A DNA stretch of 56,989 bases, taken from positions 1-56,989 of the forward strand of contig CALKNV010000046.1 of assembly GCA_938091935.1 (NCBI GenBank). The letters run 5' to 3'. Positions 16,887 to 25,337 of the stretch are shown in pieces. Made by a program: the position numbers and the translations under genes. Position 1 is the first letter of the stretch. Every line of letters begins with the position of its first letter. Under the pieces are notes generated by a model. The model made no database searches, was not told the DNA's origin, and was given only the letters and a program-made list of their open reading frames with translations. This DNA is from an uncultured Pseudomonadales bacterium. GTDB taxonomy: Bacteria; Pseudomonadota; Gammaproteobacteria; Pseudomonadales; Pseudohongiellaceae.

Positions 16887-18165
16887 TAGTCACCTCGCCG
16901 CTTGGGCTCACTCCCCAGCTTTGGATGCAGGGATTGTGATACCGGTTGATCGTCCCTTTGGCCGCGATCACGGCTTCTCGGGTGGGCTGTACATTGCCAG
17001 TGCTGTCGGTGGCACGACTCTGTAGTACAGCGGGACTGCCGTCCCACTGCCAGGGAATGCTGAAGCGAGTCAGGGCTTTGTCCAGTTGTTGGCTGTCGAT
17101 CAGCGCGTCGGCCCAGGTGCTGCCGCCGTCGGCGCTCACTTCAACGCGGCGAATGCTGCCGCTGCCGGACCAGGCAATACCGTTTACTCGATACACACCA
17201 TTGCGGGCTACGGTCATCTGGCCAGAAGGTGAAGTAATGAGTGATTTTACGTCCATGGGAAAGGTGAATTGCAGGCTCTTGCGATCCGGCATGGTGTCTG
17301 TGTACTTGCTGGTTTCATCGCGAAACTGTGCCGGTTCACGGGTCACCTTGATCTGGGTCAGCCATTTCACGCTGGTATTACCTTCCCAGCCCGGGTTAAA
17401 CAGGCGCATGGGGTAGCCCTGCTCTGGCCGGACAGGTTCTCCGTTCTGAAACAGAGCCAGCATGGAGTCATCCATCGCTTTATTCAGTGGCACCGAGCGG
17501 CCCATGCTGGCCGCGTCGGCACCGACGGCGGCGATCCAGCGCGCCTCGGGTAAGACGCCAGCCTCTTCCAGCAGGGTTGAGATCGGAATGCCGGTCCACT
17601 CAGCACAGGATACCAATCCATGCAGGCTCTGGGCTGTGCCGTCCGGATTGCCACCATAAAGCAGCGCACCGCTATTGCCTGAGCATTCCAGGAAGTAAAT
17701 ACGGCTGACCATGGTGTACTTCAGCAGGTCCTCATATTCGAATACCAGGGGCTGACGGACCAGCCCGTTGATCACCAGTTTATGTCCAGCAGGATCGATA
17801 TCCGGCACCCCGGCATGGTGGCGCTCAAAGTGCAGGCTATTGGGTGTGATAGTGCCCTGCAGGTGTTGCAGCGGAGAGCGGCTAGCGCCGCCTCCAGGAT
17901 AAAGCGGATTGCCAAACCCTGACTGCCGCTCCAGCCCAACGTGGGATGATGCGCTGCCATAGGCGCTGGGGCCTGGGCCGGGTGTCTTTGACCAACCGGG
18001 AATCTCCAGTTGGAGTTCAGAATCCTGGCCCATGACGGCCTGGCTCATGGCCATGCCTGCGCCACCCAGACCGAGTCCCAGCAGATGCCGACGACTCAGT
18101 AGACCGTTGCCGGCCACCTTTTCGAGGCGTGGCTGCTGTTTTTTCTCAAGCTTGTCTTGTTTCAT
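16873..18165 (-). CDS. soxC: SoxC-like molybdopterin sulfite dehydrogenase
   Basis: Periplasmic Mo-cofactor enzyme, 430 residues. A twin-arginine signal (LSRRHLLGLGLGGAG, about residues 23-37) shows folded export. The molybdenum-ligand cysteine lies in YFLECSGNSG (about 160). The C-terminal Mo-co dimerisation domain begins near VNGIAWSGSGSIRRVEVSADGG (Mo-co dimer motif WSGSG..RVEVS). With its overlapping cytochrome it should oxidise sulfite (or SoxY-bound sulfane sulfur) and pass electrons onward. No soxXYZAB genes are in the window, so free sulfite is the likelier substrate; that is inference. SorA is the main alternative name. Confidence 0.88.
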   Translation of the reverse strand: MKQDKLEKKQQPRLEKVAGNGLLSRRHLLGLGLGGAGMAMSQAVMGQDSELQLEIPGWSKTPGPGPSAYGSASSHVGLERQSGFGNPLYPGGGASRSPLQHLQGTITPNSLHFERHHAGVPDIDPAGHKLVINGLVRQPLVFEYEDLLKYTMVSRIYFLECSGNSGALLYGGNPDGTAQSLHGLVSCAEWTGIPISTLLEEAGVLPEARWIAAVGADAASMGRSVPLNKAMDDSMLALFQNGEPVRPEQGYPMRLFNPGWEGNTSVKWLTQIKVTREPAQFRDETSKYTDTMPDRKSLQFTFPMDVKSLITSPSGQMTVARNGVYRVNGIAWSGSGSIRRVEVSADGGSTWADALIDSQQLDKALTRFSIPWQWDGSPAVLQSRATDSTGNVQPTREAVIAAKGTINRYHNPCIQSWGVSPSGEVTNVYV

Positions 18166-18197
18166 ATTTCCTGTTCTCGCCTTATAGGTTTCGGCGC

Positions 18198-19805
18198 CTA
18201 GTTCATCGCTACGAATTGCCTGGCTTCACGTACTGATGGCAGGGCATCGTCGCTCCAGATCATCAGCAAGCGTTCATACATGGCGTTGGCCTTGTCCTGG
18301 TCGCCGGCGCTCGCATAGGCACGTGCTGCGCCGAGCAGTGAAAGCGGGCGATTAGGCAGGCGCAGCAGTGATGTCTCGAACAACTCGGCGGCATCACTGG
18401 CAAAGCCAAAGGCAAGATTGATTTCCCCGGCGAGTTCATGAATGGGCTTGAGAGGGTTGGCTGCGCCATTGGGCAGCCGTCCAGCTTCCCTTAGGCGAAT
18501 TGCCTCCGCCAATAGCCCCAGCGCTTCCTGCTGCTGCGGCAGCCCATCGGTGGTGAGACCTTCCAGCAGAAGCTCTTCGGCGCGTTTGGCCTTGGCCAGG
18601 GCAGCCACTTCGGCGTAGATGATTTTCAGGTTGCTGTTGTTGGGGCTGTCCGAGGCCAAGCTGGCAAGGCGATCGGCAACACTCTCCGCGAGCTCAAGGT
18701 CGACGAGATTGGCGGCACTGAGGCCCAGCGCCAGCAGTTCGTCGGCGCTCAAATCGTCAGTAAGCTCAGCGATCTGCCATTCCTGGGTCTCAATAGTGTG
18801 GCGGGCACGCATGGTTTTCAGGGTGCCCATGGAGCGGCCATCGCCTGGATTCTCTGCCAGGGTTTGCGCGGCACGTTCGATCCAGAGCTGGGAGCGATCG
18901 GTATCGCCAAGCTGGAGATCCCCATACTGTCCCCAGTCCGAGGAGTGATTCATATCGCCTACACGGTCACCGGGCTGCCACAGGTCTCGCGCCGCCTGCC
19001 ACGCCGATTCATTCCACATGGAGACTTCTTCCCATTTGCCGTGCTGAATAAAAATGTGCGAGGGCATGTGGCGAGCGTGGGATACAGCTGGTGCGATATC
19101 GCGATACTTTTGAGCGGCTTCCAGGGCCAGCGGTGCGTGGATAGGGTCATCAAACGAGTGGATAACATAGTGTGCTGCACCGGGGTGATTGTCATTTGCC
19201 TTGAACATTTCCAGCGCCAGGGAGCCTGCATACATATTCAGGCGCTCACGCATGTCGCCGGAGTGGCCGGCGGCAGCGAGAATGGAGGCGGTGTAAAAGG
19301 CTTTGACTTCGAAGTCGTCAGGATATTTTTCGTAGACTTCCTTCATGGCTTCCATCCAGGCAATGCGGCGTTCGGGCATACCGCCTGGGGTGAGGGCATA
19401 AGCTTCGGCAGCTTTCAGGAAGCCGTGCTCTTTATCGTTGCCAGTTTTTGCCGCCCGTAGTTCCGGTGTCGGCGCCAGACGCATCAGCGCCTCACCCGGA
19501 CCATCACTCAAGGCACCAAAGAATGGATGCTGGTAGGTAAAGGCTTCTCCCCAGTAGGCCATCGCGAAATCAGGGTCGTGCTCCTGAGCTTCGCGGAATG
19601 CGGCCTGCGCCTGGGTCATACCGAAACTGTGCAGGTAGCCTACGCCAGCCAGGAAAGCTTCCTGGGCCTCGACATTGCGAGTAGACGTGGGGAAATCGTA
19701 GGAGCCAATGCGGCTGAAATCGGTGCTTTGCGCATGCGCCAGAGTGGCGCTGAAGACAGCACCTATGATCAGGCCAAGCAGGGGCTGTAAAGGGCGAATA
19801 GACAT
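18198..19805 (-). CDS. Exported TPR-repeat protein
   Basis: Secreted 535-residue protein with a signal peptide ending LAHAQS (about residue 26). TPR-like helices are visible at AFREAQEHDPDFAMAYWGEA (about 67-86), in the middle and at the C-terminus (LLGAARAYASAGDQDKANAMYERLL). HARHMPSHIFIQHGKWEE and WNESAWQAARDL recur in this family of tetratricopeptide proteins found in many Proteobacteria and Bacteroidetes. The function is unknown. ATG 19805 follows TGAGG at seven bases. It lies 32 bases upstream of soxC on the same strand, so may be co-transcribed with the sulfite dehydrogenase pair. Confidence 0.85.
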   Translation of the reverse strand: MSIRPLQPLLGLIIGAVFSATLAHAQSTDFSRIGSYDFPTSTRNVEAQEAFLAGVGYLHSFGMTQAQAAFREAQEHDPDFAMAYWGEAFTYQHPFFGALSDGPGEALMRLAPTPELRAAKTGNDKEHGFLKAAEAYALTPGGMPERRIAWMEAMKEVYEKYPDDFEVKAFYTASILAAAGHSGDMRERLNMYAGSLALEMFKANDNHPGAAHYVIHSFDDPIHAPLALEAAQKYRDIAPAVSHARHMPSHIFIQHGKWEEVSMWNESAWQAARDLWQPGDRVGDMNHSSDWGQYGDLQLGDTDRSQLWIERAAQTLAENPGDGRSMGTLKTMRARHTIETQEWQIAELTDDLSADELLALGLSAANLVDLELAESVADRLASLASDSPNNSNLKIIYAEVAALAKAKRAEELLLEGLTTDGLPQQQEALGLLAEAIRLREAGRLPNGAANPLKPIHELAGEINLAFGFASDAAELFETSLLRLPNRPLSLLGAARAYASAGDQDKANAMYERLLMIWSDDALPSVREARQFVAMN

Positions 19806-19951
19806 GTCCAAACCTCATAAAGTGTGGTTCTATTTATTGGTAATTCTGGGCGTCAACCGCTCTAGGGTGCCAACTCTACAGGCACTTTGCAAATGCTTCT
19901 TGGATGGTGCCGCTGCTCTCCGTAGGGCGATTGTAGGAAGTTGATTTAATT

Positions 19952-20497
19952 ATGAAAAACCGATCAATCAGAGAACGTTGTTGTAGTTTCGAACAACTCG
20001 CGACTGGCCTTGTGCTGGTCTTCTGGCTGCCGTTGAGTCAGGCCCAGTCCGCGGGCTGCAACGAGATTGACGGCTTTGCAGATTTTGATTTCTGGGTCGG
20101 GGAGTGGGAAGTTTTCGCCGCCGGCACCGATGCCAAGGCCGGCGAAAATGTCATTCGCAAGCTGGAAGGCGGCTGCATACTGCTGGAAAGCTGGACCGGC
20201 GCCGGGGGCAGCACAGGAACCAGCCTCAATTACTACAACCCGGTAACCGGGGAGTGGCGGCAGGTCTGGGTGTCGGCGGGTCAGTACGCCATTGATATCG
20301 TCGGCGGCCTGCGCAATGGCTCAATGGTACTGGAAGGCAGCATCTATAACTTCGGTGGTGCGGTGTGGGATTTTCGCGGTACCTGGACGCCGAATTCCGA
20401 TGGGAGCGTCAGGCAATTCTTTGAGCAGTATAACCATGACAGCGAAGAGTGGGCGCCATGGTTCGACGGCCGATATGTGCGCAAGGGCGCCGGCTAG
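19952..20497 (+). CDS. Exported DUF1579-like protein
   Basis: Secreted protein of 181 residues. A signal segment (about residues 16-32, LVLVFWLPLSQAQS) follows an unusually long charged N-terminus. The mature part opens with FDFWVGEWEVFAAG and repeats a GGCILLESW...NYYNPVTGEWRQVWV pattern, as in small beta-barrel proteins grouped as DUF1579. No catalytic motif is evident. It is divergent from the TPR gene and convergent with the GST gene 22 bases beyond its stop. Role unknown. Confidence 0.75.
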   Translation: MKNRSIRERCCSFEQLATGLVLVFWLPLSQAQSAGCNEIDGFADFDFWVGEWEVFAAGTDAKAGENVIRKLEGGCILLESWTGAGGSTGTSLNYYNPVTGEWRQVWVSAGQYAIDIVGGLRNGSMVLEGSIYNFGGAVWDFRGTWTPNSDGSVRQFFEQYNHDSEEWAPWFDGRYVRKGAG

Positions 20498-20518
20498 TTT
20501 CTGACATGCCAGTTCCGG

Positions 20519-21136
20519 CTAGACGCCGTGGATTGCAGCCACCCTTGTCACTGCCGGCCTTTCCCGCATGCGCTGATTGTGGGCGGCAATAGGCGGGAAC
20601 CCAACAAGGTCCACGCCGTCACCTTCTAGCCAGTTGCTAATAGTAAACAAGTAAGGATCACAGATCGTATACTGCTCTCCCATCACCCAGGGTCCCTTGA
20701 ACATTTCTCCTTCCAGCAAGCCGAAGCATTCGCCCATGGTTTGTGGCACTTTAGCCTGCATGGCTTTAATCGCTGCATCATCATCTACCCAGCGGGCGCC
20801 GCGGACCCGATGCGCGTGGGCCACGTGCACGGTTGCGCACAGATAGGCATTGAACTCTTGTAGCTTGGCTAGAGCAAAAGGGTCGCTCAAGGGTGCCATT
20901 CCGGATTCAGGAAAGCACTGTGCCAGAAACAGCAGAATGGCCGGTGTTTCTGTCAATATCCCGCCTTCGGTGACCAATGCTGGGACTCGACCCTTGGGAT
21001 TGATGCCCAGGTAGGTCTCGGAGCGCTGCTCGGCATTGCCAAAATCAATGGGCCGTTCCTCGTAGTCTGCTCCGACTTCTTCTAGCGTGATGTGTGAAGC
21101 GACTGAGACTGTCTTAAGGGCATAGTAGAAAATCAT
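20519..21136 (-). CDS. Glutathione S-transferase family protein
   Basis: Cytosolic protein of 205 residues. The thioredoxin-like N-domain has NPKGRVPALV with the cis-proline (about residues 47-56) followed by LTETPAILLFLA, which binds the glutathione gamma-glutamyl group. The all-helical C-domain has VMGEQYTICDPYLFTI, the N-capping/Asp motif. The usual Ser/Tyr at the start of helix one is represented by KTVSVASHI. It is preceded by AAGAGAAGC at a normal distance. A specific substrate cannot be inferred. Confidence 0.88.
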   Translation of the reverse strand: MIFYYALKTVSVASHITLEEVGADYEERPIDFGNAEQRSETYLGINPKGRVPALVTEGGILTETPAILLFLAQCFPESGMAPLSDPFALAKLQEFNAYLCATVHVAHAHRVRGARWVDDDAAIKAMQAKVPQTMGECFGLLEGEMFKGPWVMGEQYTICDPYLFTISNWLEGDGVDLVGFPPIAAHNQRMRERPAVTRVAAIHGV

Positions 21137-21211
21137 TGTGCTTCTCTTTGTAAGTTTTTACATACTCTTTGTTAGGTTTCTATCCCTGGTCGCTTGAACC
21201 ATAGTCACCGG

Positions 21212-21895
21212 CTATCGGTTGTAGAATGATCGACCAAATATTGCGAGCAGAAAACGGTTGAGAAAAGAATTATTCTGCTGCTGAAGATAGCTGGTAAATA
21301 CGTGATTGATCAGGAAGGGAAATATGAGTGACAGTTTGCGGCAGAGCCATTCATAGCCCAGGGTAATCGAAGTTAACTCCTGCTTGTCCACGTTAATGCC
21401 TTGCAACCCCACCAACAGAGGCAAATCGTCCCGGTGCGCAATCTTATACTGCACGGCCTGGCGTTGCGGGTCTCTCGATATTACCCCAGCGTGCAAAACG
21501 TCGCAGTGAAACAGCACCGCTTTGGCCTGTGTGGAGTCTACGACCCTGGGTGCTCCCCAGACAAATGGTACTGAAGCCTGGCTGCCAGGCACCACGCTTA
21601 ATAGTTCACCCTCGCTGCCATAGCTGATCAATGTGTAAACCGGATGCCGGGTCTTGAACAAGTGGGGGCTGCTGGTGACGTCACGGTGAAAAGTGGACAG
21701 TGAGCAGCCAGTGATGGAATAACGATAGTCCAGAAACTCATAGCCCGCAGGTAGGCGTTGCAGCACCGCCTGCTTATCGCAGTTTGGAAAGAGCTCAACA
21801 CCGTGGTAGGCGAGGGTAAGCGGCTGCTCAAGTCGCGACTCAGTGCATGTGTACAGCAGTAAGACGAAAACGATAGCGGCAAATGTCCAGATCAT
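21212..21895 (-). CDS. Membrane-anchored dioxygenase-like protein
   Basis: The 227-residue protein starts with a membrane anchor (MIWTFAAIVFVLLLYTC, residues 1-17) behind a strong GGAGG site. The body has STFHRDVTSS (an HxD pair, about residue 68), a serine/glycine-rich LLSVVPGSQASVPF strand and LFHCDVLHAG (distal His, about 132), then RQAVQYKIAHRDD. This arrangement resembles phytanoyl-CoA/2-oxoglutarate Fe(II) dioxygenases. The C-terminus is basic and hydrophobic. An anchored form is uncommon. Substrate unknown. The Fe-site reading is by motif only, so the family assignment is moderate. Confidence 0.6.
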   Translation of the reverse strand: MIWTFAAIVFVLLLYTCTESRLEQPLTLAYHGVELFPNCDKQAVLQRLPAGYEFLDYRYSITGCSLSTFHRDVTSSPHLFKTRHPVYTLISYGSEGELLSVVPGSQASVPFVWGAPRVVDSTQAKAVLFHCDVLHAGVISRDPQRQAVQYKIAHRDDLPLLVGLQGINVDKQELTSITLGYEWLCRKLSLIFPFLINHVFTSYLQQQNNSFLNRFLLAIFGRSFYNR

Positions 21896-21957
21896 TGAAC
21901 CTCCGGCTTATGTCGGGGCCCTTGTCTTATTGCGCTACAACACATCAAGCTAAGCAC

Positions 21958-24183
21958 TCAATCATCCAGTTGCTGTAGCAAGTAGACTACTTCCATGGCC
22001 TGAGTTACCGCCAGCTGACCGAGATTGGCACCGCCACCGTGTCCGCCTTCAGCATTTTCAAAATATATCAGGTCATGGCCCTGTTCCAACATGCGCGCGG
22101 CCATCTTGCGCGCGTGACCGGGATGGACGCGGTCATCCTTGGGGTTGGTCCAAAGGAAAATCTCTGGATAATCAGCGTCAGCTCGCACATTTTGATAGGG
22201 GGAGTATTCAGAGATAAAATCATAATGCGCTGGAATATTGGGATTACCGTATTCCGCAGTCCAGCTGGCGCCCGCTAGCAGCAAGTGATAGCGCAGCATG
22301 TCGATGAGAGGCACTGCGCTGATAATTGCATTGTAGAGATCCGGGCGCTGCACCATGGCAGCAGTGACGAGCAGGCCGCCATTGCTGCCGCCAGTAATGC
22401 CCAAATGCTGTGGGCTGGTGAGCCCGCGTTCGATAATATCTTCTGCCACAGCAATGAAATCGTCGAATACGCGCTGACGGTTTTCCAGCAGCGCAGTCTG
22501 GTGCCACTGGGGGCCATACTCACCACCGCCGCGGATATTGGCCAGCACATAAGCGCCGCCCTGCTGCAGCCAGACCTGACTCTGGGCAGACATATAAGAA
22601 GGTGTGCGTGATAGCTCGAAGCCGCCGTAAGCGGTGAGTCGGGCAGGCGTAGAGCCATCCATCGGTGCATCGGCGGCTCGCACGATGTAATAAGGAATTG
22701 AAGTTCCGTCCACACTGGCCACGAAATGCTGTTCCACCAGGTAGGGCTCGGCGTCGAACTGCGGTGCGAGCGCCTTGATGGCCTCAGGCTCCCCATCGCC
22801 ATTAATAAGATAGAGCGTGGAAGGGGTCAGGAAGCTTTGATAACTGATCATGAGGGAATCGCTGTAGTCATCGGCGCTTACCAGCCGAATAGCACCGTTA
22901 TCCGGCATCTCGATATTGGTGATTGACCAGGCTTGCTCGGCGCTTGCACCTGAACGTACCCGCAGCAGTTTGCCAGAAACATCTTTCAGGGCGCTGACGT
23001 AGATCGAGTCACGGGTCATGGTGACGGCACTGATGGCATCCAGTTCGTCATTGGCATTGGGGTCGAGGATAACGCTGACATCGGTGGCGGCACCGCTGCT
23101 GATGCTGCTTTCAAGGTCCATAGCGATCAGGCTGCCGGCGGGGTAGGTGGCTGCTTCTGTCGGTGACCAGTCACTGCGCATAAGCGCGATTAGCTTGTCT
23201 CCAAACACGCCCTGAACATTGACGTCGATGGGAAAGGGGATTTCGGCCAGCACGCCTTCAGGCGTCACCAGCCAATTCTGTTCGGTAAAGAAATCGGGGC
23301 GCCGCGTCACGAAGCTATAGCGGGAGTCATTTTCAGCTACGGTGTTTATGCCGACGCTCATGTCTTCCAGTTCCACCTCGATAATTTGCTCAGCATCGTT
23401 GATATCGGTGCCTCGACGCCACAAGCGCAGGGTGCGGGCGTAGCCGGAAGTGGTGACCGAGTCAGGTCCGAAATCGGTGCCAATAACTAGCGTGTTCGCA
23501 TCGATCCAGTCCACATTGGTCTTGGCTTCGTCGACGCTAAATCCTCCGTCGATAAAGTTCTTGTTCTCCAGATCGAATTCCCGAAGCACCACGGCATCCT
23601 TGCCACCATCGCTGAGCCGCAACAGGCAACGCGAAGGGTCGCCGGGCAGGCAGGTCCTGCCTTTATAAACCCAGTTGGCATTCTCCACGGTGGCCAGTGA
23701 ATCAATATCGATCACCGTTTCCCATTGCGGATTGTCGGAACGATAGCTCTCCAGACTGGTGCGTCGCAGCAGTCCGCGGATGTGCTCGTCGTCCTGCCAG
23801 AAGTTGTAGACCTGGCCATTGACGAGGCCCGGGGTCGGGATACGATCGTCTGAGGTCAGCACCGTCTCGATGGCGTCTCTAATTGCAGCGAAGCGCGGGT
23901 CTCCCTGCAGGCGCGGAATTGACAGGGCATTTTGCTCGGCGGCCCAGGCCAGTGCTTCTTCACCTTCGACTTCTTCAAGCCAGATAAAAGGATCATCCAG
24001 GTCAGGCGCTGCTGCGGGTCCGCTATCAGTTAACGCACCAGTTTCTGTCTCGCCAGCGGTTCCAGCAGAGGTTTCAGTAGAGGAAACCTGGCTTTCTTCC
24101 GGTGCACCACAAGCAGTCAGCAGCGCAGCGAAAATAAGCGAGAGGAAAAACGAATTGCTAAATGATCGGGTGTTGGGAAACAT
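21958..24183 (-). CDS. Prolyl oligopeptidase family (S9) lipoprotein
   Basis: Exported serine peptidase of 741 residues. The start at 24183 gives a lipoprotein signal ending LLTACG and has GGAG six bases upstream; the longer frame to 24297 adds a non-signal extension. An N-terminal beta-propeller (about residues 80-450) precedes an alpha/beta hydrolase domain. The catalytic serine is in GITGGSNGGLL, the aspartate in NPKDDRVHPGHA and the histidine in EGGHGGG. It begins DPFIWLEEVEGEEALAW as in prolyl oligopeptidases. It likely trims proline-containing peptides at the cell surface. Confidence 0.92.
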   Translation of the reverse strand: MFPNTRSFSNSFFLSLIFAALLTACGAPEESQVSSTETSAGTAGETETGALTDSGPAAAPDLDDPFIWLEEVEGEEALAWAAEQNALSIPRLQGDPRFAAIRDAIETVLTSDDRIPTPGLVNGQVYNFWQDDEHIRGLLRRTSLESYRSDNPQWETVIDIDSLATVENANWVYKGRTCLPGDPSRCLLRLSDGGKDAVVLREFDLENKNFIDGGFSVDEAKTNVDWIDANTLVIGTDFGPDSVTTSGYARTLRLWRRGTDINDAEQIIEVELEDMSVGINTVAENDSRYSFVTRRPDFFTEQNWLVTPEGVLAEIPFPIDVNVQGVFGDKLIALMRSDWSPTEAATYPAGSLIAMDLESSISSGAATDVSVILDPNANDELDAISAVTMTRDSIYVSALKDVSGKLLRVRSGASAEQAWSITNIEMPDNGAIRLVSADDYSDSLMISYQSFLTPSTLYLINGDGEPEAIKALAPQFDAEPYLVEQHFVASVDGTSIPYYIVRAADAPMDGSTPARLTAYGGFELSRTPSYMSAQSQVWLQQGGAYVLANIRGGGEYGPQWHQTALLENRQRVFDDFIAVAEDIIERGLTSPQHLGITGGSNGGLLVTAAMVQRPDLYNAIISAVPLIDMLRYHLLLAGASWTAEYGNPNIPAHYDFISEYSPYQNVRADADYPEIFLWTNPKDDRVHPGHARKMAARMLEQGHDLIYFENAEGGHGGGANLGQLAVTQAMEVVYLLQQLDD

Positions 24184-24229
24184 TTCATGCTCCAAAAAAT
24201 TCTGATTAGCCACTGGATAGGCCGCTGGA

Positions 24230-24511
24230 TTAACCAGTGACACTGCCAGCAAACCGTTTAGCGGCGCGAGCCTGTGCTTTGAGTCGTTCCTGCTCACGAT
24301 TCTTCGTCGGTGCTGTGGTGGTCAAGCTGCCCAGTAAAGTATGCACTGAGGCGGCGACTTCTTCGATGGCCTGCTCGAAGGCAGGTGCATTCGCCTGTGA
24401 AGGCCTGGTGGAGCCACTGACTTTGCGCACGAACTGTTCGGCAGCGGCACGTCTCTCGGCATCGGTGGCGGGCGGCTCGAAGTTAAACAGGGTTTTGATA
24501 TTACGGCACAT
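24230..24511 (-). CDS. DUF2277 family protein
   Basis: Small 93-residue protein starting MCRNIKTLFNFEPPAT, with RKVSGSTRPSQAN and an ending LTTTAPTKNRE: the DUF2277 signature, including the Cys near the N-terminus. ATG 24511 is chosen because GAGAGG lies six bases upstream and the family begins at MCRNI. The family function is not known to me. It lies 46 bases upstream of the S9 peptidase on the same strand. Confidence 0.9.
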   Translation of the reverse strand: MCRNIKTLFNFEPPATDAERRAAAEQFVRKVSGSTRPSQANAPAFEQAIEEVAASVHTLLGSLTTTAPTKNREQERLKAQARAAKRFAGSVTG

Positions 24512-24615
24512 GGTCACCTCTCGGTTGGTAAGTGCTTGGAAGGCGTGGATGGTGGACGCCAGGTACCCATGCTAGAACAAGCGCGTCAAAGAAGGAACTG
24601 TCATTGGCTGACAGG

Positions 24616-25014
24616 CTAGGAGAATGCGACGACGTCCGGGCTGTGGCTGGTCACCATCACCGCTTTCCATTGCCCTTTCTGTTTCATGACAAAGTAGGTC
24701 GCTCCCAGTCGCTCCAGCACGTCCTCGCCCGCGAAGCGAGTCCAAACTGCAGCCACCAGGGCGGTAGCATTGCTGAGCAGCTTAACATTGCAGGTATTGA
24801 GATATGTGCTGGTGAAGCCCTGCTGGCGCAGCTGATCGAACAGGGGGCGCAGGGCAGTTGCCGTTTCGTCTCTGCTATGAAATGCCAGTATTTCACCGGC
24901 CATCACAAACGACACCGGGGTGTGAAAACAGTCAGTCCAGGCGTCCATATCCAGCTGGCTAAAAGTCTCGCCGATTCTTTGAATCAGTGCCCTGATTGCT
25001 TCGGTGTCCGTCAC
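24616..25014 (-). CDS. SnoaL/NTF2-like protein (DUF6841-like)
   Basis: Protein of 132 residues with the helix-then-sheet order of NTF2-like folds: IRALIQRIGETFSQLDMDAWTDCFHTPVSF at the start (shown here as MDAWTDCFHTPVSF), TYLNTCNVKLLSNATALVAAVW and GATYFVMKQKGQWKAVMV at the end. The start is GTG at 25014 (GTGA overlap with the relic frame upstream) and lacks a clear ribosome site. No active residues can be assigned. It is separated from DUF2277 by about 100 bases on the same strand. Confidence 0.75.
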   Translation of the reverse strand: MTDTEAIRALIQRIGETFSQLDMDAWTDCFHTPVSFVMAGEILAFHSRDETATALRPLFDQLRQQGFTSTYLNTCNVKLLSNATALVAAVWTRFAGEDVLERLGATYFVMKQKGQWKAVMVTSHSPDVVAFS

Positions 25015-25282
25015 TGCGCGTCGGTCGCCAATTCAGGGCTGCGCTCACTTAGGTCTGTCTGTTGCATGAGATCTTCCAGATAGACCTTGAATTTCCCCGA
25101 GAAACCCGCGTGACCTATCTTCTTACACCAGTATTGGAAGCCTCTACTCTTGGTCCAATAGTGGGCAATAATTGTGAGGCCTGTGTGCTGGCTTTAAGCT
25201 GAGTAGCCAGGTAAACCAGAGATCCGATGACACCAATGGCGCCAAGTAATTCGGCGATCGCGCCGATTGCATCCCAATTCAT
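25011..25282 (-). pseudogene. Relic of a 'MNWDAI' family membrane protein with internal deletion
   Basis: ATG 25282 begins MNWDAIGAIAELLGAIGVIG, the N-terminal membrane segment of a widespread hypothetical family. That frame stops after 55 codons at 25115. A second frame on the same strand, open from about 25193 to the TGA at 25011, reads AHYWTKSRGFQYWCKK and FKVYLEDLMQQ, like the C-terminus of the same family. The middle (about 100 residues expected) is missing. I read this as an internal deletion plus frameshift. A second broken member lies at 29371-29874. A functional 55-residue membrane protein cannot be excluded. Confidence 0.65.
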
Positions 25283-25337
25283 TTTTTCTTCTTACTTCTG
25301 GTGGCTGTGTTTTCTGGCTTGGATTCCAGGCTTGATA

